Made by a program: the position numbers and the translations under genes. A stretch of 13,134 nt of DNA from an uncultured Trueperaceae bacterium (GTDB lineage Bacteria; Deinococcota; Deinococci; Deinococcales; Trueperaceae), in the NCBI GenBank assembly GCA_937907415.1, contig CALCHY010000064.1, positions 1-13,134 on the forward strand. The letters run 5' to 3'. Positions 6,121-13,107 of this stretch are shown here, piece by piece. A model generated the notes under the pieces. That model saw nothing but the letters and a program-made list of their open reading frames with translations. It searched no databases and was not told the DNA's origin. Within the stretch, counting starts at the first letter, position 1, and each line of letters opens with the position of its first letter.

Positions 6121-9100
6121 CACCAGGGGGTTGGTCTGACGGCCTGGGTTGGCCTCGAGGCCGTCAAGGGCGCCGTCGCCGTCGGTGTCGGCCTTGTTCG
6201 GGTCGGTGCCAAGGCTGCGCTCTTGCGTGTCCGTGAGGCCGTCGCCATCGCCGTCGGCCGCCAGCGGGTCGGACCACACCACGTAGCCGCCGCGGCCAGC
6301 CACGCTGACGGTCCAACTGTTGTTCACCTCGACGCCGTCGGAGGTGCCGTCGCCGTCCGTGTCGTAGCGCACGGGGTCCGTGAAGCGCAGCGGCGCCGAC
6401 GCGTCGCCGGCGAAGCGCACGCCCATCACCTCTTGCCGGTCGGTGAGGCCGTCACCGTCCGTGTCGGGGTTCATGCGGTCGGTGGGTCCGAAGCGGGCGT
6501 CCGAGTCGCAACTGAAGTCGCGGTTCTGGTCAAGGCAGCCGTGGTACTCCTCCCAGTCGGTCAGGCCGTCGCCGTCGGAGTCGACCTGGTCCGGGTTCGA
6601 GGTCACCTGCAGCGTGACTAGGCCGGTGCTCCGGATTACGCGCACCGTCTGTGGGATGGTCTCGACCGCGTTCACCAGGCCGTCGGCGTCGTTGTCGCGC
6701 ACCGTGTCACCGTCCGGCCTCACGGGGTTCGAGCCGAGCATGACTTCCGCCCGGTCGAACAGGCCGTCGAGGTCGGTGTCGCGCGACAGCGGGTTGGTGG
6801 CGTACGGCGTGTCTGGCATAGTCTGGTAGGTGAGCACGGTCCTGGCGCCGTTGAGGGCCACGTACGAGAACCCGATGACCTCGACCAGGTCGGTTAGGCC
6901 GTCGCCGTCCGTGTCGGGGTTGGCCGGGTCCGTGCGCTTCGTGAGCATCGTGGTTCCGAGCACCAGATGCGCCACGCCGGTGTTTGAGCGGGGCTGGATG
7001 GTGGGCACCCCGGCCGCGTCGAGGTAGACCGTGATAAGCGAGCACGACGGATCGAAGAGGAGCTCCTGGCAGTCGGTGAGGCCGTCGCCGTCGGTATCTG
7101 CACGACCCGGGTGCGAGGTGGTGGTGTAGGAGTCGCGCCCGTCGTCCATGTGGATGAGCCACCGTTGCCGTCGGTTGCCCTGGAAGGGCCCGTAGACCTC
7201 GTCGCCGTCCCTTATCCCATCGCCATCGGAGTCGGGGTTGGTGTCGAGGCTGCGGTAGAGCAGCTCCTCGATGGCCTCCACGTCGTCCTCGTCGAGGTCC
7301 TGCACGAAGGCGAAGGCGTAGTCGCGGTCCGCGTACACCCGGTAGCTCAGGAAGTCCCTGCCGGGGCGCGGGCCGACCGGCGCGATGTTGCCGTCCGGGC
7401 CAAGCACCCACCAGACGCGCTCGGAGCCCGTCAGTTGCGAGGAGACGCGCTTGACGCGGTAGAGGACGGAGGTGCCGTCCGGCAGCTGCCTGGTAGAGAA
7501 GCTGACGTCGAGCAGGTCGGCGTCGGCGCGCACGTTGGGGTTCAGGGTGACGTCCTGCGCGGCGTCGACGTGCTGCAGCCCGAGCACGTCCTCGAGGAGC
7601 TGCCGCATCGTGATGCCGGACGGCGCCCCTGCGTCCGTGAAGGTGCCGTTGGTGGCGGCCTGGTAGCGCTCGAGCGGGAGGTTGCCAGCGTAGTTGATCT
7701 CGAGGAAGGCCGTGCGGTCGTTGACGTCCTGCTCGACGAAGGCGAAGTTGCGCCCGAACTCGTCCGTGATGTCGTAGTTGGCCACGCGGAACACGACCCC
7801 GCGGGGGTTGGCCATCAGGCTCTCGACCAGCGCCGGGAAGGCGTCGTTGCTCGAGAAGCGGAAGGGGCCGCGCTCCGGCGTCAGGGGCCCGATGCTGATC
7901 GGGTTGCTCGAGGCCCCGAAGAGCGTCGCGACCGGCACGAGCTTCGTGGGGTCGGCGGGGTCCTGGAGCAGCGCCGTGACCTCGATGTCACGGATGGTGA
8001 ACGCGATGTTGCTGGCGTTCGTGAGGCTCAGGGCCACCGCGATGGAGGCCCCTTCCACGCGGCGGCTGAGGCTGGCCTCGGCCGAGACCTCGGCCTCCGT
8101 GGCGAGGGTGGTGGCGTACTCCCGCTGGGTGGCGTTCACCGACGCGCTGGTGAAGGTGGTGCTGGTCCCGCCGCTGGCGCCGCCCTCGACCGTGAACTTG
8201 GCGCCGGCCGTGTCGGCCTCCTCGCAGGAGCCCTTGATGCAGACCTCGGCGCCGCCCTGGATAAACCAGTCGAGGGTCGACGACGTCTCGTGGGACTGCG
8301 CCGACTCCTGGGACTGCACGAGCGTCACGGCCGCCGACTTGGAGTCGACCTGCCTGGTGCCGGAGGTCGACGTCTCCTCGAAGCGCACGTCGAGGCGCAG
8401 CTCGACGCTGCCGACGCGGATGTTCACTGCCGGCAGGTCCGCGACGCGCGGGTTGCGGTTGTCGGCGCTGATCTCGTAGAAGTCCGAGAGCTTGTCGCCG
8501 TCGGTGTCGGCGAGCAGCGGCGAGGTGCGGAAGAAGTTCGCCTCCAGGCCGTCGTTCAGGCCGTCGGCGTCCGTGTCCATCATCGTCGGCTCGCTGTAGT
8601 AGCGGTTGAGTTCCTCCCAGTCGGTCAGGCCGTCGCCGTCGGTATCGGCGTTACGCGGGTCCGTCAGGTAGTAGCGCTCGTCGGCGTCGCTCACGCCGTC
8701 GCCGTCGGTGTCGGCGAGCGCCGGGTCGCTGGTGACCTTGCGCGTTTCGGTGGTGCCGTCCGTGCGCACGATCAGCACCGTCCAGCCCGCCTGCTCGGCG
8801 GCGTCGGACAAGCCGTCCCCGTCGAAGTCCTCGGCCACGCCGGAGACACCGGTGCCCAGGAACGTGACCTGGAATGGGTGGTCGCGGTCGGGTGGGGCGA
8901 GGTGGTTCCCCGCGATGTCGGCCACGTCCGTGACCGTCAGCGCGTAGAGGATCTCGGACTGCTGGCGCGTGGTGAGGGTCACGGTGCGCCGGCTGGCGCT
9001 GACGGTGGCCGACTCGACAAGCACCACGGCCTGCGGCGCCACGTTGCCCGCGTCGAACCTGGCCCGGTCGGCGATCGAGTACTTGCTCGGGTCCTCAGCG

Positions 9101-10221
9101 CCGTACACGGGCTCGGAGAAGGTAATGACGACCTGCGTGCTGCTGATGGAGTTGGCGCCGAGCACGCGCGGCGGCGTCAGGTCGCGGGCGGCGTCGACCG
9201 GCGCCCCGACGAACAGGGGGGGCGCGCCTGCGTCGATGACCAGCGCGTTGTCGTTCTTGTCGGTCACTCCCACGATCTGGGTGAGGCGGTACTCGACCCC
9301 GGCCGTCATCGGCCACGTCGTTAGGGTGACCTCGGTGCCGTACTCGTTTAGCGTTGCTCCGGCTACCGTCAACGCCTTGCCATCGGAGTCGAGGATCACG
9401 TAACGAGTTGGGTCCGCGGCGCTTGGCCCCACCGGCTCAGAGAACCGGATGACGACGGTGGTGTTGCTGGTGGGGTAAACGTCGAGCACTTCGGGCGCAA
9501 CTTGGTCACCGGCGGTGATGCCTCTGAACGACCCCGTGTTCAGGAACGGATCCACGAGCTTGTTTCCTGACGACGACAGCACGTTCGTGACCCTGACGGT
9601 GTAGACGCGGTCGGTCATGGAGCCCGTGGTCAGAACAACGCGGGAGCGATCGGTGCCGTTACTGCCGTATGCGGCGCCGAGGACGTCCAAGTCGGGGAGA
9701 GCGATCTCGTAATATGCCGGCACCAAGGCGCCGCTACCCATGTTGGCGAGCTGGCCGCTGGTGGGTTCAGCGAACGTCACGAGCACGGTTGAGTTGGAGA
9801 GCGCGACGGCGCTGGCGACGATCGGGGCGGTCGTGCCCGAGCCCCCGAACGCGCCTTGCGCTTCGAGACGCGCCGAGCTAACGCCGACCGGGCCGACACC
9901 GCGCACCAGCAGTCCGTACGCGACAAGCTGCTGGGGCTCTGTGGCCAACACCACTTTGCTGCCGCCGTCCAGTAGGTAGGCTGCGAGAATCCTTAGGCGC
10001 GCGCCGTTGGGGCCGGTGATCACGTAGTTGTCGACCTCGGTGGCCGCATCGCCTACCGCCTGATTGAACGTGACGACCACCGAGGTCTGGCTGGTGGCCT
10101 CCGCGTCCAGGATCTGTAGGGCAGCAACTGGCGCGGCTGGCTGACCGCACGCGCCGATCAGGGCCGCTAGGCCCAAGATCAGCGCAACCAACCGGAGCCT
10201 AGCTACGAGTAGTATGCGCAT
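5602..10221 (-). CDS. Large PA/binary-toxin-B-like calcium-repeat lipoprotein
   Basis: A 1539-residue exported lipoprotein with a signal peptide and lipobox IGAC (Cys25). It has four Ig-like domains resembling SbsA/Big_5 (about 34-117, 133-215, 242-320, 350-452), each with a VVVTF-S/N-EPV core. A first calcium cluster covers 465-584. A PA-like module spans about 585-885, a less defined segment 890-970, a second calcium cluster 975-1353 and a beta-rich C-terminus 1368-1539. PA-like marks are DGLSDAAEQAGWTV (469-482), PRVADLPAVNI (591-601), a Ser/Thr-rich alternating stretch (633-707), SNDAF (791-795), and LPLERYQAA (848-856) with ITMRQLLEDVLGL (870-882). No furin-like basic cleavage site is visible. 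AAGGGA lies 9 nt before the ATG. It is divergent from the SARP regulator. The role could be pore formation, self-assembly or adhesion. Confidence 0.92.
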   Translation of the reverse strand: MRILLVARLRLVALILGLAALIGACGQPAAPVAALQILDAEATSQTSVVVTFNQAVGDAATEVDNYVITGPNGARLRILAAYLLDGGSKVVLATEPQQLVAYGLLVRGVGPVGVSSARLEAQGAFGGSGTTAPIVASAVALSNSTVLVTFAEPTSGQLANMGSGALVPAYYEIALPDLDVLGAAYGSNGTDRSRVVLTTGSMTDRVYTVRVTNVLSSSGNKLVDPFLNTGSFRGITAGDQVAPEVLDVYPTSNTTVVIRFSEPVGPSAADPTRYVILDSDGKALTVAGATLNEYGTEVTLTTWPMTAGVEYRLTQIVGVTDKNDNALVIDAGAPPLFVGAPVDAARDLTPPRVLGANSISSTQVVITFSEPVYGAEDPSKYSIADRARFDAGNVAPQAVVLVESATVSASRRTVTLTTRQQSEILYALTVTDVADIAGNHLAPPDRDHPFQVTFLGTGVSGVAEDFDGDGLSDAAEQAGWTVLIVRTDGTTETRKVTSDPALADTDGDGVSDADERYYLTDPRNADTDGDGLTDWEELNRYYSEPTMMDTDADGLNDGLEANFFRTSPLLADTDGDKLSDFYEISADNRNPRVADLPAVNIRVGSVELRLDVRFEETSTSGTRQVDSKSAAVTLVQSQESAQSHETSSTLDWFIQGGAEVCIKGSCEEADTAGAKFTVEGGASGGTSTTFTSASVNATQREYATTLATEAEVSAEASLSRRVEGASIAVALSLTNASNIAFTIRDIEVTALLQDPADPTKLVPVATLFGASSNPISIGPLTPERGPFRFSSNDAFPALVESLMANPRGVVFRVANYDITDEFGRNFAFVEQDVNDRTAFLEINYAGNLPLERYQAATNGTFTDAGAPSGITMRQLLEDVLGLQHVDAAQDVTLNPNVRADADLLDVSFSTRQLPDGTSVLYRVKRVSSQLTGSERVWWVLGPDGNIAPVGPRPGRDFLSYRVYADRDYAFAFVQDLDEDDVEAIEELLYRSLDTNPDSDGDGIRDGDEVYGPFQGNRRQRWLIHMDDGRDSYTTTSHPGRADTDGDGLTDCQELLFDPSCSLITVYLDAAGVPTIQPRSNTGVAHLVLGTTMLTKRTDPANPDTDGDGLTDLVEVIGFSYVALNGARTVLTYQTMPDTPYATNPLSRDTDLDGLFDRAEVMLGSNPVRPDGDTVRDNDADGLVNAVETIPQTVRVIRSTGLVTLQVTSNPDQVDSDGDGLTDWEEYHGCLDQNRDFSCDSDARFGPTDRMNPDTDGDGLTDRQEVMGVRFAGDASAPLRFTDPVRYDTDGDGTSDGVEVNNSWTVSVAGRGGYVVWSDPLAADGDGDGLTDTQERSLGTDPNKADTDGDGALDGLEANPGRQTNPLVPDHLVTVTYQSLQIGDTHSSISDGDEGANPGDFFFNFEVRHPDANGALQLRNVASSGSFSGGYPACANDNQSWCWGSIDGVRVMQLAAPHGIELGASFTFALPFTSLFTIEGIVQEIDPGPVADYTYRFGGLGDASATFSGSNLSKGSFSVRFAGMPEPDRPVNLTAYVRVE
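6163..7299 (-). repeat. Second calcium-loop cluster (about 11 DxDxDG-type loops)
   Basis: Loops begin at residues 975 (degenerate), 997, 1042, 1103, 1148, 1176, 1214, 1253, 1287, 1323 and 1345. Most read D-T/S-D-G-D-G-L-T-D followed by x-x-E, like thrombospondin type 3 or PA domain-1' calcium loops. Between many loops sits a beta hairpin ending in T-S-D-P or T-N-P before the next D. The coding DNA of the loops is near-repeated, for example around 6443-6470 and 6892-6921. Confidence 0.9.
7567..8469 (-). other. PA-like pore-forming and oligomerisation module
   Basis: Residues about 585-885 of the large lipoprotein. The order of landmarks matches PA domains 2 and 3 as I recall them. A P-x-V-A-x-x-P-x-V strand is followed by a long polar segment of alternating Ser/Thr/Gln (633-707). 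A beta-rich region contains VATL (764-767), and SNDAF (791-795) sits where PA has the D425-D426-F427 phi-clamp. A domain-3-like R-T-A-x-L-x-I (836-842) precedes NLPLERYQAA and ITMRQLLEDVLGL. The lysine at PA position 397 does not appear to be kept. This is a motif-level judgement without an alignment program. Confidence 0.7.
8470..8829 (-). repeat. First calcium-loop cluster (five DxDxDG loops)
   Basis: Loops begin at residues 465, 504, 526, 549 and 572 and end just before the PA-like module. The first is followed by AAEQAGWTV, matching the calcium-domain signature of PA and binary-toxin B proteins (D-G-I-P-D-x-x-E-x-x-G-Y-T-V). The loops would need calcium to fold, which fits an extracytoplasmic location. 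Confidence 0.88.
8866..10122 (-). repeat. Four Ig-like domains in the N-terminal stalk
   Basis: Residues about 34-452 hold four units with the pattern A-x-x-x-S-x-T-x-V-x-V-x-F-x-E-P-V ... Y-x-I ... V-x-L-T-T ... Y-x-L-x-V-x-x-V-x-D. This is typical of SbsA-like/Big_5 domains in bacterial surface proteins. Linkers between units are 15-35 residues. They probably act as a spacer lifting the calcium/PA-like part away from the membrane. Confidence 0.8.
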
Positions 10222-10230
10222 CTTCGTCAG

Positions 10231-10236
10231 TCCCTT
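10231..10236 (-). promoter_or_regulatory. Shine-Dalgarno of the large lipoprotein
   Basis: AAGGGA on the minus strand, 9 nt before the ATG at 10221. It fixes the start that gives the lipoprotein signal peptide. Confidence 0.65.
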
Positions 10237-10328
10237 CGTGGCGCACCCCGCCGCACTCCTCTGGAGGAGCGCAGCAGTCTGCCCCGCGTCATTTCGGCCG
10301 ATGATGCAACGCCACCCCTTTCAACACC

Positions 10329-10354
10329 CTGTCATGAAGGCGTTCAGATGACAG
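10329..10354. promoter_or_regulatory. Inverted-repeat operator candidate in the divergent intergenic region
   Basis: CTGTCAT (10329-10335) and ATGACAG (10348-10354) are perfect inverted copies with starts 19 bp apart, close to two helical turns. Overlapping them, TCAGATG (10344-10350) and ACTGATG (10355-10361) are direct repeats matching at five of seven bases with an 11-bp period, the spacing known for SARP-family activators. The site lies between the divergent starts of the large lipoprotein and the SARP gene. Function is inferred. Confidence 0.4.
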
Positions 10355-10363
10355 ACTGATGTG

Positions 10364-10369
10364 TATCGT
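10364..10369 (+). promoter_or_regulatory. Candidate -10 box of the SARP-STAND regulator gene
   Basis: TATCGT fits TANNNT and ends 8 nt before the ATG at 10378. No Shine-Dalgarno is visible before that ATG, so a leaderless or near-leaderless mRNA is possible. No clear -35 is present. Confidence 0.3.
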
Positions 10370-10377
10370 GTGAGAAC

Positions 10378-13077
10378 ATGATGCCGCACCCCGACACCGT
10401 GCGCAGGCTGCTGACACTCGGCAGGCTCGGCGTGGCGGGCACAAGCTACGGCCGCACCAAGGCGCTGGTTCTGCTGGCATACCTGTGCCTCGAGGGTGTG
10501 CAGCCCAGAAGGCGCCTTGCTCGCCTCTTCTGGCCAACCGCCGCTGATCCCCTCAACCAACTCTCCCTCACCCTCTCGCGGTTAGGTAAGGACCTGCCCG
10601 GCGTGTTCCGCGCGGACGCAACAAGCATCGAGGCGAGCGTCTCGTGCGACGCAGTGGACGTGCGCACCAACATGAACAAGGCCCAGGTGGAGAGGGCGCT
10701 TGAGCTGTACGAGGGCGAGTTCCTCTATGGAGTTGCCGTGCGGTCCGTCAGTTCGGAGCTCCACGAGTGGATCGATGACACCCGTGACGACCTCGCGCGC
10801 TCCATGCAACGCGCGCTCCTCGCCATGGCGACCAAGGAGATCCGGGCAGGGAACAGGGTGCGTGCCGCCGACTTCGTGCGCAGGGCAGTGAAGACGCGTG
10901 ACATCTCGCTGATGGACGCTGACGGCCTGCTTCTCGCGCACGACGTGCTCGCTACGGCCCATGACCCTTCAGCTCAGAGGCTTCGGGCCGAGGCGGAGGA
11001 CCTCGGACTCGAACTCCGCTCCACTCCCACCCTCGAAACGCACCGGCCTGGCCCGCCAGCCAAGGCAGGAGGCACGCGGCTCATCGGCAGGCGTGCAGAG
11101 AGCCGCCGCCTTCACGAGTTGCTTACCTCGAGCGAGCAGCGCCTCGTTACCGTTACGGGCGCTGGCGGGATGGGGAAGTCTCTTCTGGCGTCGACCGCCG
11201 CCGCCGCGGCTGCCGCCTCGTATCCAGGCGGCGTCGCTCACGTTGCCTGCGACGCTTGCGACGACTCCACCGGCGTCGTGCGCGCCGCGATGGAGGCACT
11301 CGGTGCGGCTCCTCCCGCGGTCGGGCCAACACCAGAACACCTCAGCGCCGCGCTGCGCGCCCGCGGCCCCACCCTGCTAGTCCTCGATGATTTCGATCAT
11401 CTCATCGACGGTGCGAACTGGTTATCGGGCTTGCTGCGCTCGGCGCCGAACGCGTCCGTGCTCGTGACCGCCAATCAGCCGATCGGTTCGGCCTACGAGT
11501 ACGTGTTGCCGCTGCCTGGCCTCTCGTCAGCCGGCCCTCAGGCCGGGGAGGTAGGCGAGCTCTTCATGGAGCGGGCGTTGCGGGCCGACGCGAGCTTCGA
11601 GCTGCGCCCGAACGATGTTGAGCACGTCGTAGAGCTTGGGCGTCTGACTGGAGGCAACCCGCTCGCGGTTGGGTTGGCGGCGGCGTGGGTTGCGGTCGTG
11701 CCGGTCGCCGACATCGTCCGCGAACTCACGGCGGGACTGCAGCTGCTAGCGACCGACGCCCACGACGCGCCTTCTCGGCACCGAAGCATCCTCGCCGTGT
11801 TCGAGCACACGTGGGAACTCTTGGGCGAAGCTGACCGCAACCTACTACTGCGCCTCTCCGTCCTGAACGGCTCCTTCGACCGAGTGACCGCGGCTGCCGT
11901 CGCGGGGGTGAACCTACCGGTCCTGGCGAGCCTGTGCCGCAAGTCCCTCTTGGTGCGGCCTGCGCCAGGTCGGTTCGAGTGCCCGCCCATCTTCCGGCGC
12001 TGGGTAGGGCAGCGTTGGGGCGAAGACGCTGACCTCCGCACTGCCACGAGGCAACGGCACGCCGCTCACTTCCTCGCGGTCGCCCGCGCCGCCGGGCGCG
12101 CGTTCGATACTCCGGAAGGCGGTCAGTGGCTCGGGCGCCTGGATCTCGAGCGGCGCGACGTCATCGCGGCCCTCCAGTGGTGCTGGGAAAGTGGCGACAC
12201 TCGCGCACTGCTCACGATGCTCCGGAGCCTTGGCCAGTACTGGATCAGGCGCGGGCGGCTCGACTCCGTGTTCCCGTGGTACGAGCGCGCCGCGACCCTC
12301 ACGCCGGCCAAAGGCAGCGAGCGCGACCTGGTTGCCGTTCTACGCCTGTATGCGTACGCCCTGAACGTGACCGGCGATCACGTTCGCCCGGGCCCCCTCC
12401 TAGAACGCGCACTGGCCCTAGCGCAGGAAGTCCGCGCGCTCGACGCAGTTGCACAGGCAGCCAACGCTCTCGGCGTGCTCGCCGTCTACCGGCGCGATCT
12501 GAGCGCCGCGGCCGACTGGTACCACCGCGCCATGCTGGCGGCGGACGAGTCGGGCTCAGACGGCATGAAGCCTTTCATCCTCAATAACCTGGGCGACCTG
12601 CACTACTTCAATGGCCGCTTCGACCAGGCGGCGGAACACTATCTCGAAGCCGTAGAGCGGTCGCGCGTTGTTGGCAACCTGCAGATGACTTCGAACGTGC
12701 TCGGTGCGCTTGGCACCGTCGCGCTGCGCCAAGGGCGACTCGCCGAGGCAAAGAGCCACCTCGGCGAGAGCCTGCGTCTCGTGCGGGAACTCGGGATCAC
12801 GTTCAGCATTAGCGCGGCTCTGGACCAGTACGCCGCGCTGCTCACCGCCTCCGGCGAGCCAGCCGCGGCGGCGCGCCTGTGGGGCGCGGCCGACGGTCTA
12901 CGCGGCAAGCTCGGAACGACGCTCGACTGGTTCGCAGCCGAAGAGCGCGCCCACTGGCAAGCGAAGGCAGGCGAACTGCTCGCTCCGGGAACGTACTTGG
13001 CCCAGCGAGAAGCAGGGGAAGCGCTGCACCCAGAGGCCGCACTCGAGTTCGCGGTCGCGAGCCTGGAGGGTCGGTAA
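10378..13077 (+). CDS. SARP/BTAD-STAND-TPR transcriptional regulator
   Basis: An 899-residue cytoplasmic signal-integrating regulator of the AfsR/SARP type. Residues about 11-95 are a short winged-helix DNA-binding domain (LGRLGVAGTSYGRTKALVLLAYL, then LFWP and PLNQLSLTLSRL). Residues 100-212 are the bacterial transcriptional activation domain, with LYEGEFLYG and LHEWIDD. The STAND ATPase has Walker A GAGGMGKS (261-268), Walker B LLVLDDFD (333-340) and GGNPLA (425-430). Residues about 590-870 form helical TPR-like repeats, probably the ligand or partner sensor. In the usual LVTSR sensor position it has LVTANQP (362-368), without arginine. An in-frame TGA at 10357-10359 precludes a longer start. 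It faces the large lipoprotein gene and may control it. The family assignment is firm, the target is inferred. Confidence 0.93.
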   Translation: MMPHPDTVRRLLTLGRLGVAGTSYGRTKALVLLAYLCLEGVQPRRRLARLFWPTAADPLNQLSLTLSRLGKDLPGVFRADATSIEASVSCDAVDVRTNMNKAQVERALELYEGEFLYGVAVRSVSSELHEWIDDTRDDLARSMQRALLAMATKEIRAGNRVRAADFVRRAVKTRDISLMDADGLLLAHDVLATAHDPSAQRLRAEAEDLGLELRSTPTLETHRPGPPAKAGGTRLIGRRAESRRLHELLTSSEQRLVTVTGAGGMGKSLLASTAAAAAAASYPGGVAHVACDACDDSTGVVRAAMEALGAAPPAVGPTPEHLSAALRARGPTLLVLDDFDHLIDGANWLSGLLRSAPNASVLVTANQPIGSAYEYVLPLPGLSSAGPQAGEVGELFMERALRADASFELRPNDVEHVVELGRLTGGNPLAVGLAAAWVAVVPVADIVRELTAGLQLLATDAHDAPSRHRSILAVFEHTWELLGEADRNLLLRLSVLNGSFDRVTAAAVAGVNLPVLASLCRKSLLVRPAPGRFECPPIFRRWVGQRWGEDADLRTATRQRHAAHFLAVARAAGRAFDTPEGGQWLGRLDLERRDVIAALQWCWESGDTRALLTMLRSLGQYWIRRGRLDSVFPWYERAATLTPAKGSERDLVAVLRLYAYALNVTGDHVRPGPLLERALALAQEVRALDAVAQAANALGVLAVYRRDLSAAADWYHRAMLAADESGSDGMKPFILNNLGDLHYFNGRFDQAAEHYLEAVERSRVVGNLQMTSNVLGALGTVALRQGRLAEAKSHLGESLRLVRELGITFSISAALDQYAALLTASGEPAAAARLWGAADGLRGKLGTTLDWFAAEERAHWQAKAGELLAPGTYLAQREAGEALHPEAALEFAVASLEGR

Positions 13078-13107
13078 GCGCCGCGCTAGCCACCACGGAC
13101 CAACGGC

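Noticed and set aside
6163..8829. Regular short DNA repeats that might be read as a CRISPR array
   Set aside because: They lie in frame within a long gene, vary in spacing and encode calcium loops.
7111..9324. A 737-codon plus-strand open frame
   Set aside because: It lies wholly antisense to the large lipoprotein gene. Its product is Val/Gly/Arg/Asp-rich with no domain, arising from the repetitive high-GC codons of the opposite strand.
5602..10221. Calling the large lipoprotein a secreted binary toxin component
   Set aside because: It has a lipobox, no visible furin-type activation site, no receptor-binding domain match and no ADP-ribosyltransferase or other A component in the window.
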